Positions 1-10,170 of a stretch of DNA of 64,000 nt are shown here, in pieces; position 1 is the stretch's first letter, and each line of letters opens with the position of its first letter. The position numbers and the translations under genes were made by a program. A model generated the notes under the pieces. It had not been told where the DNA came from. It searched no databases and saw only the letters and a program-made list of their open reading frames with translations. The stretch spans positions 1,054,001 through 1,118,000 of the forward strand of contig OY761542.1 of assembly GCA_963664635.1 (NCBI GenBank), given 5' to 3'. This DNA is from VXNE01 sp963664635. GTDB lineage: Bacteria; Pseudomonadota; Gammaproteobacteria; Pseudomonadales; Azotimanducaceae.

Positions 1-2
1 CG

Positions 3-1691
3 CCGGATTACTCGGCTGTCGCCGGGCGGATCGCCCGCCGTCTCGCGGTGCGGGGGGAGGCGGTCGCGGCGGCCGGGTCCGCGGCGCCGGCCATCGTGTG
101 GTTGCTCGACCACGAGTACAGCTCGGCGGGCCTTTCCTTCGACGCCTTGAAGAACGGCGACGACGCGGTGGCGCGCACGCTGGCCCTGGCCGCCGACCGC
201 GCGGACTGGGCCTTGCATGCGGCGATCGTGCACATTGAGGAAGAAGGCGCCGCGGAGTTCCGGGGAGAGCCCGTCGACTACTGGGAGGGCCCGGCGGACG
301 AGGTCGGCGACGTGCGGATGGGCGAGCTCTTCCACAGCGCGCGCCGGCTTGCGGACTGGGTCGGACGCGACGGCAACGTCGGGGTTTTCGGGGAGGTTCC
401 GCTGGATGTTGCGGAACTGCTGCCGCGGGGTGCGCTCGACGACGCGGAGCCGGACGAGCAACGACTGCACGAGGCCTCGGGCAACGAGGGCGTGACGCTG
501 GAGCGGGCCTACCGGCGCGCGGCGCTCGCGATGTGGCCTCGTACGGCCACCCTCGACGTGGTCGCCGCGGGGAGCGCCGCGGCCGCCGTGGCCTGGGTCG
601 AGGCGCAGCTGGAAGGTGGGCTCCCGCGCGCAGGGGCGGGGCCGGAAGACCTGCTGTCCCGCCTGGTCGACCTCTGGATGCCGTCGGGGTCACCGCACGA
701 TCACAGTGCCCGTGCCGCGATGCTGCGCCTGCTTGGAGCGGCCGGCCGCGCGGTCCCGGCGACCCGCTTCCTGCGCGAAATCCTGCTGCTCGACTACGAC
801 GGTAGCGAGAACGCGGACTTGCCGCCGGCGCTGGAACTGGTGGGACCGCGAGAAGCGGCGGATTTCCTGGCCGCACTGGTGAAGAGGGGACTGCCGTCCT
901 GTCCGGAGGAGACGATAGCGTTGCTGCGAAGCGTCTCCGAGCGACTGCTCGACTCGGAAGAACCGGCATGGGGACCCGCGCTGCGCGCGTCCGTCGGCGC
1001 CTTGCTCGACGCGTTGCCGGCGGCGTTGGCGCCCGAACACGACGACGCGTCGCTCTGGACGCCCGTGCGGCGCGTCTCGCTCGGCGCGCGCGCCGTGGCC
1101 GAACTGTTCCTGCTCGCCCGGCAATGGGGGTTGACGGAAGCGGCGGAAACGGCGGCGCGGACCGTCGTGCGCCATCCGGGCGCCGTGACCCAGGATCGCA
1201 CGCTCCCCGCCGCGCTGGCGGAGATGCGGACGCGGTCGGGCATGGCTGGATCCGCGGCCTACCTGACCCTTTGGAGCCATGCCGCCGACGCGCTTCTCCT
1301 GCGCAGCGCGACGCCGCCCGAGGACCCGCGGGACTGGGCGATCGCGGCCGACCTGCCTTGCGGCTGCGAACACTGCGAACGGTTGCGCGCGTTCTGCGCG
1401 GATCCGGTTGCTAGGGTTGCCCGATATCCGTTGCGCAAGGAACTCCGCAAGCACCTGCATCGGGTGATCGACCGGCAACGCCTCGACCTCGATCACGCGA
1501 CGGAACGGCGTGGTCGCCCGTTCACCCTCGTGTGCACCAAGAACCGCGCGAGCCACGAACGACGCGTCGTCGAGTACGGGGAGGATGTCGCGTGCATGCG
1601 CTCCCTCATCGAGTCGGCGCCGGACGGGGCCTCGACATCCGCTTCCGCGGCCGCGATGGGTCGGTTGCGCAGCGCCTGCGAAGTGTCCTGA
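3..1691 (+). CDS. C-terminal part of a large protein, possibly 2OG-Fe(II) oxygenase-associated (5' end outside window)
   Basis: The reading frame is open from the window edge, so the gene starts upstream and only about 560 C-terminal residues are seen. The visible part is an alpha-helical, Ala/Leu-rich region followed by a short Cys cluster (CGCEHCERLRAF) and a conserved-looking tail with HLHRVIDRQ and LVCTKNRASHERR. I remember this tail from long bacterial proteins annotated as 2OG-Fe(II) oxygenases, but the catalytic domain would lie upstream, so function cannot be confirmed. An internal GTG at 48 is unlikely to be the real start because the frame continues to the left. It converges with the AAA-nuclease gene; about 30 bp separate the stops. 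Confidence 0.6.
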   Translation, partial: PDYSAVAGRIARRLAVRGEAVAAAGSAAPAIVWLLDHEYSSAGLSFDALKNGDDAVARTLALAADRADWALHAAIVHIEEEGAAEFRGEPVDYWEGPADEVGDVRMGELFHSARRLADWVGRDGNVGVFGEVPLDVAELLPRGALDDAEPDEQRLHEASGNEGVTLERAYRRAALAMWPRTATLDVVAAGSAAAAVAWVEAQLEGGLPRAGAGPEDLLSRLVDLWMPSGSPHDHSARAAMLRLLGAAGRAVPATRFLREILLLDYDGSENADLPPALELVGPREAADFLAALVKRGLPSCPEETIALLRSVSERLLDSEEPAWGPALRASVGALLDALPAALAPEHDDASLWTPVRRVSLGARAVAELFLLARQWGLTEAAETAARTVVRHPGAVTQDRTLPAALAEMRTRSGMAGSAAYLTLWSHAADALLLRSATPPEDPRDWAIAADLPCGCEHCERLRAFCADPVARVARYPLRKELRKHLHRVIDRQRLDLDHATERRGRPFTLVCTKNRASHERRVVEYGEDVACMRSLIESAPDGASTSASAAAMGRLRSACEVS

Positions 1692-1723
1692 AGGACCACC
1701 GGCGTTCTTGGGGTCGTGTCTGG

Positions 1724-3301
1724 TCACATCCCCCAGACGTGGATAGTGCCCGCGCTGGCGGTGTCGCGACGGTGAAACAGCTTCTCCTGCCAGCTTCGGC
1801 CCTCGTGCCGATCAAAGACCACCAGGTGGCCTTCTGCCGCGCCGCAACGGTCCATGTAACGCGCGGTCTGTTCGAGGCCATCGCGAACAGTGGCCTCGAG
1901 GCCGCCATGGCGGACCTTGCACTCCACGACGAAGCGGCGTTCCCCGTCGCCTTCGGGCCACGCGATCAGGAGGTCCGTGCGTCCGCGGCCCAGCCCGTAC
2001 TCGCGCTCGATGCGGCCGCCGCCGTTGACGATGCGCTGCAGGAATGCCTGCAGCAGAAGCTGCGGGCCGGCCTCGTGATAGTCAAAACGGGCTACCCAGT
2101 GCTCCGAGTGCTCGCGGAAGAAGGTCTGGAAGCGCTCCAGTAGCTTCACGGTGTCCAGCCCGCCGCGGTGGTCGACGTACCAGGCGCTGTCCTCGACCAT
2201 GCCTTCCTGTGCGGCGGCGGTGAGTTCGCGGGGCACGACCTCGGCGTAGACGGGATTCGCGATGCGCAACGGCTGGTCGCGCGCCACCAGGCCGAGGTCG
2301 CGCGCGTATTCGATGTCGTGCTGCGAAAAGGCGCGTTCGTCGCCGCCGCTCAGCAGCGGTTCGATGACGCGCCGGACGCGATCCTCGCGCAGCTTGTCGG
2401 CGAGTTGGTCCAGGTGCGTCTCGCGGCGCAGGATCACGGCTTCCTGGGCTTCGGCAACGTCCCGCGCGGTGATCGTGCGGCTGCGGTCGCGAGCAGCCTT
2501 GCGTCGAAAGCAGACTTCATCGGCGAGTGCGTTCACCAGCCAGGGCTGTCCCTGCGTACGGGTCCAGACGGATTCCACCGCGGCTGGGGCGAAGGCCTGG
2601 CCGGTCTCCTCGGTGTGTTGATCGAGCAGCGCCTCGACTTCGCTCTCCATGAAGTCGCCCAGACGCAGCGAGGCAGCCTTTATGTTGAACGCGCTGCCGC
2701 CTGCGATCACGGCGTTCTCGGCGGCGGAGCGGATGCGGTAGTCGCGCACGTCCCGGACGCCGCACAGGGCCACGCTCTGCGGGAAGCTCGCCGGCCGGGC
2801 ATCGTGGCCGGCGCGCAGTTGACGGAGTACGGTTAGCAGGGAGTCGCCGATCAGCGCATCGATTTCGTCGATCAAGAGGACGATGGGTACGGGAGACGCT
2901 TCGGCCCAGCGGCCGAGCGCCTCTTCCAGCGCTGCGTCCGGGCCGAACTCGGCGAGGATGGTCGACCAGACGCCGGCCAGGAAGGGATCCCCCGCGGTGC
3001 GCGCCCTGGACGCCACGCGCCCGAGGATCGCCCGGATTGCCGCGTCGCGATCTTCACGGGCCGCCTGGGCGCCCTCGACGTTCACGTAGACGCAGCGATA
3101 CGGGCCTGCCGAACCACTGTTCAGGAGATCGCGCAGGGAGAGGAGGGCCGACGTCTTGCCGGTCTGACGCGGTGCATGAAGCACGAAGTACCGTTTGTTG
3201 CGCACCAACTCCAGCACCGCTTCGACATCGAGACGCGACAGCGGCGGGACGCAGTAGTGATCGTCGGCGACGACCGGCCCGGACGTGTTGAAGAAACGCA
3301 T
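1724..3301 (-). CDS. AAA ATPase fused to a PD-(D/E)XK nuclease-like domain
   Basis: This 525-aa protein has an N-terminal P-loop ATPase and a C-terminal nuclease-like domain. Walker A is near residues 42-50 (APRQTGKTSA) and Walker B is IVLLIDEIDAL near residue 140. The last 90 residues carry a PD-(D/E)XK pattern: RTDLLIAWPEG, then RFVVECKVRHGG, giving D and ExK. Such AAA plus PDDEXK proteins are common in defence islands, with no agreed single function. I chose the ATG at 3301 because the longer frame upstream is low-complexity and the family starts about six residues before the conserved FNTSGPV. It is divergent from the DISARM-like operon and separated from it by about 460 bp. The nuclease assignment is inference from the motif. 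Confidence 0.75.
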   Translation of the reverse strand: MRFFNTSGPVVADDHYCVPPLSRLDVEAVLELVRNKRYFVLHAPRQTGKTSALLSLRDLLNSGSAGPYRCVYVNVEGAQAAREDRDAAIRAILGRVASRARTAGDPFLAGVWSTILAEFGPDAALEEALGRWAEASPVPIVLLIDEIDALIGDSLLTVLRQLRAGHDARPASFPQSVALCGVRDVRDYRIRSAAENAVIAGGSAFNIKAASLRLGDFMESEVEALLDQHTEETGQAFAPAAVESVWTRTQGQPWLVNALADEVCFRRKAARDRSRTITARDVAEAQEAVILRRETHLDQLADKLREDRVRRVIEPLLSGGDERAFSQHDIEYARDLGLVARDQPLRIANPVYAEVVPRELTAAAQEGMVEDSAWYVDHRGGLDTVKLLERFQTFFREHSEHWVARFDYHEAGPQLLLQAFLQRIVNGGGRIEREYGLGRGRTDLLIAWPEGDGERRFVVECKVRHGGLEATVRDGLEQTARYMDRCGAAEGHLVVFDRHEGRSWQEKLFHRRDTASAGTIHVWGM

Positions 3302-3760
3302 CGAGGCAGTATGGCACGCGCGTGCCCCGAGCCCGAGTCCGCTGCGAGCGGTGGCTTCGAGCGGTGGCGCGCCGCCCCTGCCCCGGACTTGGCGGAGCGT
3401 GTGCGTCCAGATGTGCGTCGCAAGTCCGTGGCCGGTGGACGGCGGGCCATCCCGGTCTCCGCGCCACCGATACACTGCGATCAACCAAGTGATTCAACTG
3501 CATTTCTTGGCCGCTGACAATAGCGGCTACTCCTTGAGCTCAAACCAAGGGCATGGCAGTTGACTTGCCAGTGTCTTTCGGCTACTCGTGTGCGACATGA
3601 GTGGAGCCGACAGTCGGGGCGGGCAAGCTGCGCGAGTAGGCCGTACCCAGTCGTATGAAGCCGGAATCGCTGATCAGCAAGCCTTCTTGGATCCGGCGAC
3701 TGTTGGTGGCTTCGGAATGCGCTCGCGGAGTACCGGCGCGGGAGGTGGCCGACCGGCGGC
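3302..3760. other. Intergenic region between divergent AAA-nuclease gene and drmA
   Basis: No gene is seen here. It should hold the promoters of both divergent transcription units. A short inverted repeat (GCCGCT/AGCGGC, 3510-3527, 6-nt loop) lies in the middle and could be an operator, but it is too short to call with confidence. Confidence 0.4.
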
Positions 3761-6700
3761 TTGATCGTCGCGTGTCGGTACTTCCGCATGTACGTCCAAG
3801 GGCGCGAACGGCTCGTGCAATGGTTGGAACGCCAGCTCGTGGGGCCGGCAGAACGACGAGGCGCGAATGGGCTACTGGACGTGTCACCCCTCGATCGATA
3901 TCCGGTCGGCGTCCTGCACCCCGTGCTGTCCGAGGAACCGGGGATCGATCCGGCGGCGGAAGCGCCCGATCAAGTCGTGGATGGTGTTGGCGAGTCAGGC
4001 TCGCAGTGGAGTAGGGGCCTGTGGTCCGAAGAGGACGAGGATGAATCCGCGGACGACGGGCAAGGCGATGACGAGTCTCGAGCGGTGCCCGTTCGCCGAC
4101 GCCGTTTCGTGCCGCCGTCGTCGGTAGGATTCTCCTTCTGCGTCGCAGACGACGTGCGGCTGCGGATTGAGGCTTCGGCTGCGGTGTATGAAGCCAAGGA
4201 GAAAGCGGGCCGTGACGAGGGCGGCCGGTTCATGGCTCCTCGATACGAGCGGAAAGCGCTGTCTCCGGAGATCGTCGCTTACTCCGGCGGCGAGTTTCAA
4301 CGGGGTGCGATATGGGACTCGCGGGGCGGGATCGACATCCGAGCGAGGGAGCACGCCGCCGGGACCATCTTGACCGTGACGCTGTACAACGGGCAGTCGT
4401 GGGACTCGCACGATACGCAGGCGCAGATGCCCGGTGCTCCGCACCCGCAAAGCCGTCGCGTTCAGAGTTCCCTGTTCGAGGCACGGCTCGAGTGCTACGT
4501 GGAGCAGGGAAAGGTGGTGGACTACCCGCGCGTGGACCCGAGTCTGGTGACCGAGGAAGAGCAGGAACTCGAACTCCAGTACAGGGACCGACACATTTTC
4601 GCGGTTGGACACGGGGCATCTGCGAACTGGAGTCTGTCCCCCGATGGAACGCCCCGGATCATCCGGGCGGACTTCCTGCCCAAGGTCGAGACGCCCATCG
4701 TGACTGTGGAACCGGTTGGCGACGCCAGTGTGCTGCAATTCGAGAGTCTATCCGCGGAAGACCTGCCCCTCGATGGCCTCCGGTCTTTCGTTGCGGAATA
4801 CGGCGTTTGGGTTCGCGAGCGGCTCGATGAGGCGGCTCGACAATCGAACCCGCACGATAGACAGGCGGCCCGCCGTATCTGCGAGCGTATGAGCGCCGCC
4901 CTCGAGCGGATGAACGCGGGTGTCGACTTTCTCGCTGCTGAACCAGACGCGGCCTTGGCCTTGCGAAGGGCGAACCAAGCGATCCATAAGAGCATGGCCC
5001 ATCTTCGAGGCGAGCGGGAGGACTGGGGATGGAGACCGTTTCAGCTGGGCTTCCTGCTCGCAACGATCGCATCCACTGTGTCGGAGGAGGACGACGACCG
5101 GGAGGTTCTAGACCTGATTTGGTTCCAGACCGGCGGCGGAAAGACGGAAGCGTACCTGGGCCTGATTGCGTTCCTTCTAGTGTGGCGACGGCTTCGGTAC
5201 GGCGAGCAGGGGGGCGGCACGGCGGCATTCATGCGGTACACGTTACGCCTGTTGACCCGTCAGCAGTTCGAACGGGCCACAGGTGTGATTTGCGCGCTCG
5301 AACTCCTCAGGAGAGCGGAGCCGCACCGACTGGGAAACGAACCGTTCAGCGTCGGGATCTGGGTGGGGCGCAATGTTTGCCCGAATCACATCAAAGGCGC
5401 GGAGGAAATCCTTGATCGCGTCCGCGCGGGCGATGAGGCAGCCCGCGACAGCCTGCTGCTCGCGCGCTGCCCTTGGTGCCGGAGGCGTTTCGATCCGCGC
5501 GATGGATACCGGGCATCCATGCTGGACTTCACCTTCCACTGCGTAAACGGGGAGTGCGACTTCGGCCGAGACGACCGACCGCTACCCTGTCGTGTTGTCG
5601 ACGACTCGCTCTACCGACATCCGCCGTCTCTGCTCATCGCGACAATCGACAAGTTTGCGCGTCTTGCTTGGGAAGGTGGGGCAAGCGCCTTTTTTGGGGC
5701 TCCCACAGACGGACCAGCACGGCGTGCGCCGGACCTTGTGCTCCAAGACGAACTCCACCTCATTTCGGGGCCTCTCGGCTCGGTCGCCGGCCTTTACGAG
5801 GCTGGCGTCGAGACAGCGATTCGTTGTCGAGGGGTCAAGCCGAAGTACGTTGCATCCACGGCGACGATCCGAATGGCGGCCGAGCAGGTGAAGGCTCTCT
5901 ACGGTCGAAAGATGGCGGTGTTTCCGCCGCCGGGCCTCTCCTGCGACGACTCGTGGTTCGCACGCGCCAACCGCGGCGACCCGGGGAGGCTGTACTTGGG
6001 CTATCTCGCTCCGTTGCGCGATCGCCAGCGTTGTCTGGTACCGCTCGCCTCCGCGTTACTCGCAGCGCCGTTGGTTGTCTTTTGCGACGAGGGGAGGGAC
6101 GACGCCGAGGCGTTGTTCGAGGCTTGGTGGACGAGCATCGTGTATCACGGCAGCCTGCGGGGTGTGGCGACGAGTAGCAACACGTTCGACTCCGAGGTGC
6201 GGGATTTCGGGCAGCGCTTGATCGACGAGTACATCGAGATTCGACACGGCGATGATGAGGGGGCTCGCGGACGCGCGGACCGGGATGTGATCGTGCGGGA
6301 GCTTCGCCACAGGTTCGGCGAGGCGGAAATCGAACAGTTGTGGAGTCGCCACACTGCGGAAGAAATCGCTAGCATCTTTGACCGGCTCGGCAAAACCCGA
6401 AACAGTCCAGGCTGTCTGGACGCCGTGCTGTCAACGAACATGGTGTCCGTCGGCCTTGACGTTGCTCGCTTGGCGCTGATGTTGGTGAACGGCCAGCCAC
6501 TCACGACGGGGGAGTACGTGCAAGCCACGAGCCGCGTGGGGCGCAGCGAAGTGCCGGGCATCGTAGTCGCGAACTACTACCGGGACCAGGCCCGAAGCCT
6601 CTCGCACTACGAGTCGTTCCGCGCCTACCATGAGTCGTTCTATCGCTTCGTCGAGCCGAGTAGCGTCACGCCGTACACTTACCAGGTGCGCCAGCGCGCC

Positions 6701-7081
6701 TTGCACGCGGCCCTGGTCATCGCGCTCCGACATGGCTTGGAGGGGCTCCGCGACAACAAGGCGGCAGGCAGCTTCGACCGAACGGACCCTGCGGTCGGTG
6801 TCGTGGTGACCGAACTCAAGGCCCGCGTCGAACGAGCGAGCGCGAAATCCGACGAGTCTGCCGATGTCGCCGAGCACATCGAGAAGCTGGTGCGCTCTTG
6901 GCACGAGGAAGTGGAGCATTGCCGTCGAGACCAGGCGGCTCTGCGCTACCAGTCCCGAGACGCCGCATACAGGCCACTGCTATACGGCTGGGAGGACCGC
7001 GACCACATCCCCGGCCTTTGGGTCACGCTGCAGTCCATGCGAAGCGTCGAAAGCCCGGCGGCGCTGAGGCTAACGTCGTGA
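3761..7081 (+). CDS. drmA: DISARM-type helicase DrmA
   Basis: This is a superfamily 2-like helicase of the DrmA type, part of the core AB pair of DISARM anti-phage systems. The 1106-aa length fits. The N-terminal segment (RERLVQWLERQLVGPA, then LDRYPVGVLHP) is characteristic. Walker A is FQTGGGKTEAYLGL near residue 455, motif II is LVLQDELHLISGPLG near residue 660, and a motif VI-like QATSRVGRSEVPG lies near residue 920. An acidic linker (EEDEDESADD) sits near residue 95. The frame can start at TTG 3761, with GGAGG about 13 nt upstream, or ATG 3788; the choice is uncertain. The stop overlaps the drmB start as GTGA, so the two are translationally coupled. Confidence 0.88.
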   Translation: MIVACRYFRMYVQGRERLVQWLERQLVGPAERRGANGLLDVSPLDRYPVGVLHPVLSEEPGIDPAAEAPDQVVDGVGESGSQWSRGLWSEEDEDESADDGQGDDESRAVPVRRRRFVPPSSVGFSFCVADDVRLRIEASAAVYEAKEKAGRDEGGRFMAPRYERKALSPEIVAYSGGEFQRGAIWDSRGGIDIRAREHAAGTILTVTLYNGQSWDSHDTQAQMPGAPHPQSRRVQSSLFEARLECYVEQGKVVDYPRVDPSLVTEEEQELELQYRDRHIFAVGHGASANWSLSPDGTPRIIRADFLPKVETPIVTVEPVGDASVLQFESLSAEDLPLDGLRSFVAEYGVWVRERLDEAARQSNPHDRQAARRICERMSAALERMNAGVDFLAAEPDAALALRRANQAIHKSMAHLRGEREDWGWRPFQLGFLLATIASTVSEEDDDREVLDLIWFQTGGGKTEAYLGLIAFLLVWRRLRYGEQGGGTAAFMRYTLRLLTRQQFERATGVICALELLRRAEPHRLGNEPFSVGIWVGRNVCPNHIKGAEEILDRVRAGDEAARDSLLLARCPWCRRRFDPRDGYRASMLDFTFHCVNGECDFGRDDRPLPCRVVDDSLYRHPPSLLIATIDKFARLAWEGGASAFFGAPTDGPARRAPDLVLQDELHLISGPLGSVAGLYEAGVETAIRCRGVKPKYVASTATIRMAAEQVKALYGRKMAVFPPPGLSCDDSWFARANRGDPGRLYLGYLAPLRDRQRCLVPLASALLAAPLVVFCDEGRDDAEALFEAWWTSIVYHGSLRGVATSSNTFDSEVRDFGQRLIDEYIEIRHGDDEGARGRADRDVIVRELRHRFGEAEIEQLWSRHTAEEIASIFDRLGKTRNSPGCLDAVLSTNMVSVGLDVARLALMLVNGQPLTTGEYVQATSRVGRSEVPGIVVANYYRDQARSLSHYESFRAYHESFYRFVEPSSVTPYTYQVRQRALHAALVIALRHGLEGLRDNKAAGSFDRTDPAVGVVVTELKARVERASAKSDESADVAEHIEKLVRSWHEEVEHCRRDQAALRYQSRDAAYRPLLYGWEDRDHIPGLWVTLQSMRSVESPAALRLTS

Positions 7082-8961
7082 AGCACGGGACCGAGTTCGT
7101 CGACATCCGCCTTTCCGACCTCCTGCGGGATTGCTCTGTGGGCGCGATCGTGCGCCACGATAGGACATTGATGGTCGTGACCGACATCACCCGATGGGAT
7201 GGGCCGGACGCGCGCCCTGATGATCGCGAGATTCGCTACGTCGATCAGGTGAAGCGGTCGCTGTCTCTCGAGGAGACGATGCTCTGCCTGCCGCCGGAGC
7301 GTTGCGAGTCGAATGGCCACGTCCGTGGCTGGATCCCGGCGCGTCGCTTTCCGGAGTGGTGCCGCTGCGTGCGATGCGGCTTGCTCCACAACGCGCCGTG
7401 GCGCACGCGCGACGGCCAGGGAGGCGGTTCGGAATGTGGTGAAGATGGGACGGGCGAATCCACCGGGTACGACCGGTGTCGTGACCGCCAGCGCGACGGC
7501 ACTGAGGCATGCGGCGGTCGGCTGGAGCAAGTCCCGTGGGTCCTCGTCCACGAACTCGGCTATCTCTCCGATGTGCCTTGGCACGAGATTACACACGCGC
7601 AAGCCAAGACCAGCACGTCGCGTGACTGTGCGCCGGATTGGCAAACCCCGTACCTGAGAGTCAACGTTGAGCAAGGGCGGCGAACGGTCGCCTGCACTAG
7701 GTGCCGCGCGCAGGGCCGCCTCCCGGATCGCTTCCGGTTCGGGTCCAACGTGAGGCAGCAGCCGTGGGTGCGCGACCCGCCGCCCGAGGCGCCGAAGGAG
7801 CTCGGCTGGCTCGTGGGAGTGAACGACGTGCGTGTCCACTTCGCGGAACGCAGAACGGCGCTGGTGATTCCGCCCGAGTCGAGGATCCGCCGCGACACCG
7901 TAGTGGATCGGCTATACAACAGTTCGGCAGACCAGCGCGACATCCACGGCGCACGCAACCCCTACACGCGAAAGAGCCGCCTGCTTGGTCTGGCCGGAAA
8001 GTACCGCTGCGATCTGGATGAGCTTGAAGTTGCGCTCCAAGAGATCGCGGATGGCTATCCGTTTTTGGATGAACTGCCGGCTGGTGACCTCATGAGGCTC
8101 GAGTACCGGGCACTGATCGAACCAATACCCAACCTCCGGCCTGACGAGGATTTCGTGACCGAGCATCATGCCGATGCGTGGCGGAACGTGTGTAGTGGTT
8201 TGACAGGGGCCAAGAGCGTGATCGCCGACGCGGTCGACCACCTGGTAGGCGTCCATCGGGTCAGGGAAATCATGGTGCTCGACGGCTTCCGCCGCGGTGG
8301 CGTCGCCGGCACCGGCGAGGGTCACCTTGTGCCGCCCGACATCACGGGCACCAGCAACTGGCTTCCGGCGCTGGAACGGTGGGGTGAGGGGGTGTTCTTC
8401 ACGCTAGACGAGGACCGGCTCCGCCGTTGGGAGGGTCAGCCCGGGGCTAGGGACCGGGCGGCGACGTTTCGCGAGCGGTCGAACGCGGCGTGGCTGCCAA
8501 CGGACGTGGAAAGCTCGCTCTCGGCGCGTTTTCTCCTTTGCCATACGCTTGCACACCTCGTAATGCGTCGCCTCGAGGCGGAAGCAGGGTATCCGGCGGC
8601 GTCGCTCAAGGAGAGGATCTACTGCGCCGAGGCAGACGGCTCCGACCCTCCGATGGCCGGGGTCCTGATCTACGTGGCCGTGACGGATGAAATGGGTTCG
8701 CTCGGCGGTTTGATGGATCTGGCCGCACCGGCGCGTTTTGCGCGGCTACTGACAGGCGCGGTCGAGCGGTCAATGTGGTGTTCGCTGGACCCGGTTTGCG
8801 GCGAGCAGGACGGCCAAGGCCCCGATCTCCTGAACCGGGCCGCGTGCCACGCTTGTGCACTGGTCCCGGAACCGGGCTGCATCTGCGGGAATCGGCTGCT
8901 GGACCGGGCGTTCGTCAACGGAACCAAGCACTTTCGTTCTCTCTGGGAAACGTCGCTATGA
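7078..8961 (+). CDS. drmB: DISARM-type DUF1998 protein DrmB
   Basis: This 627-aa protein carries the DUF1998 region that defines DrmB, the partner that binds DrmA in DISARM. Cys clusters that look like zinc ligands are CRCVRCGLLHN near residue 95, CTRCRAQGRLPDR near residue 205, and a C-terminal CHACALVPEPGCICGNRLLDR near residue 590. The HTLAHLVMRRLE and MGSLGGLMDLA segments are typical of the family. The start is GTG 7078, overlapping the drmA stop by 4 nt. The gene is 9 bp ahead of the UvrD-like gene. In described DISARM the AB complex loads on DNA; here no DrmC follows. Confidence 0.88.
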   Translation: MKHGTEFVDIRLSDLLRDCSVGAIVRHDRTLMVVTDITRWDGPDARPDDREIRYVDQVKRSLSLEETMLCLPPERCESNGHVRGWIPARRFPEWCRCVRCGLLHNAPWRTRDGQGGGSECGEDGTGESTGYDRCRDRQRDGTEACGGRLEQVPWVLVHELGYLSDVPWHEITHAQAKTSTSRDCAPDWQTPYLRVNVEQGRRTVACTRCRAQGRLPDRFRFGSNVRQQPWVRDPPPEAPKELGWLVGVNDVRVHFAERRTALVIPPESRIRRDTVVDRLYNSSADQRDIHGARNPYTRKSRLLGLAGKYRCDLDELEVALQEIADGYPFLDELPAGDLMRLEYRALIEPIPNLRPDEDFVTEHHADAWRNVCSGLTGAKSVIADAVDHLVGVHRVREIMVLDGFRRGGVAGTGEGHLVPPDITGTSNWLPALERWGEGVFFTLDEDRLRRWEGQPGARDRAATFRERSNAAWLPTDVESSLSARFLLCHTLAHLVMRRLEAEAGYPAASLKERIYCAEADGSDPPMAGVLIYVAVTDEMGSLGGLMDLAAPARFARLLTGAVERSMWCSLDPVCGEQDGQGPDLLNRAACHACALVPEPGCICGNRLLDRAFVNGTKHFRSLWETSL

Positions 8962-8970
8962 AGATACGCC

Positions 8971-10170
8971 GTGGCGACTGACCGTCGGCGGTTCGAGTTG
9001 CCCGGCATCGAAGACCTCTCGAAGGAACAGGAGGCGGTACTCGCGCTGCCGAAGGAGGGTCGCCACCTGATCGTCGGGGGCCCCGGGACGGGTAAGACAG
9101 TGCTGTGCCTGTTGCGGGCGCGGCGGCTGGCTCGCAGTGGGAAGGACTACCGATTCCTCGTGTGGAACCACCTGTTGCTTCGCGCCAGCCGGGCATTGTT
9201 CCCCGGTGGGCTACGTGGAGAGACCTGGAGGAAGTGGTTCTGGCATACGTACCGGGGCGCAGTGGGGAACGATCCCCCTTTGCAGGCCGCCGATGGAGAA
9301 TTCGCACCGATAGACTGGCAGGGCGTTCAGCGAGCGGTCGAGGGGATGCCGCCCGCAGCAGGTGGGGAGCGGCCATACATCGTCATCGACGAGGGTCAGG
9401 ACATGCCTCCCGGCTTCTATGACTTCCTCAACCAGCTTGAGTTCAAGCACCTCTTCGTGGCAGCGGATCAGAACCAGATGATCAAACCAGAGGAGAACTC
9501 GAGCATCCGGGAAATCAAGGACCACCTAGCCGTGGACACCCCGCCACGGGAGCTGCGGCATAACTTCCGCAACTCGTACCACGTAGCACGGCTGGCCCGC
9601 GCGTTTGCGACCGACGACCCCGCTTCGCCGCTCCCCGACTTGCCGCCCAGGCCGCCTTCCCTGAATGTGCCATGGTTGTACTGTCGAGGCCGCAACGACA
9701 TGCCCATGGTTGCAAAGAGCATTCTCCGCCACTGGGACCAAGATCCGCGTCGCCTCATCGGCATCATCGCGCCAAACAATCGCGTCAGGGAGCGCTACTT
9801 CAATGAGTTGACGCACTGCGGAGTCGAACTGGACAACGATCGTCCTTGGATCAAGACCTTCCATGGAAATCACAATCCAGACGTCCCCTTCGACCGGGGC
9901 GGTGTTCTGGTCATAAACGCCCAAGCGTGCAAGGGGATGGAGTTCGATACGGTTGTGCTGGCCGACATAGACGAGCATCGGTTCCACTCTACCGACGATG
10001 GAAACGACCTGACCAGGAAGCTCTTCTATGTGATGGTCTCCCGGGCCAAGAGCCGTGTGGTCCTCTTCACGCAACCTGACAACGATGCAATCGGGCGGCT
10101 ATTGCCGCAAGACGAGAACGTGCTTCGCCGCCGGATCCTGAAGGACTCGTCTCAAGGGGACGTCGGATGA
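8971..10170 (+). CDS. UvrD/Rep-like superfamily 1 helicase associated with DrmAB
   Basis: A compact 399-aa superfamily 1 NTPase. Walker A is GGPGTGKTVL near residues 36-45, motif II is IVIDEGQDMP near residue 136, and the C-terminal half has KGMEFDTVVLADID and FYVMVSRAKSRVVLF, the motif V/VI pattern of UvrD-type helicases. It is much shorter than UvrD or Rep (about 700 aa) and lacks room for full 1B and 2B subdomains. The start is GTG 8971, directly after drmB, and its stop overlaps the next gene as ATGA. This tight coupling says it works with DrmAB. It is not one of the usual DISARM components (DrmC, DrmD, DrmE or methylases). Confidence 0.82.
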   Translation: MATDRRRFELPGIEDLSKEQEAVLALPKEGRHLIVGGPGTGKTVLCLLRARRLARSGKDYRFLVWNHLLLRASRALFPGGLRGETWRKWFWHTYRGAVGNDPPLQAADGEFAPIDWQGVQRAVEGMPPAAGGERPYIVIDEGQDMPPGFYDFLNQLEFKHLFVAADQNQMIKPEENSSIREIKDHLAVDTPPRELRHNFRNSYHVARLARAFATDDPASPLPDLPPRPPSLNVPWLYCRGRNDMPMVAKSILRHWDQDPRRLIGIIAPNNRVRERYFNELTHCGVELDNDRPWIKTFHGNHNPDVPFDRGGVLVINAQACKGMEFDTVVLADIDEHRFHSTDDGNDLTRKLFYVMVSRAKSRVVLFTQPDNDAIGRLLPQDENVLRRRILKDSSQGDVG

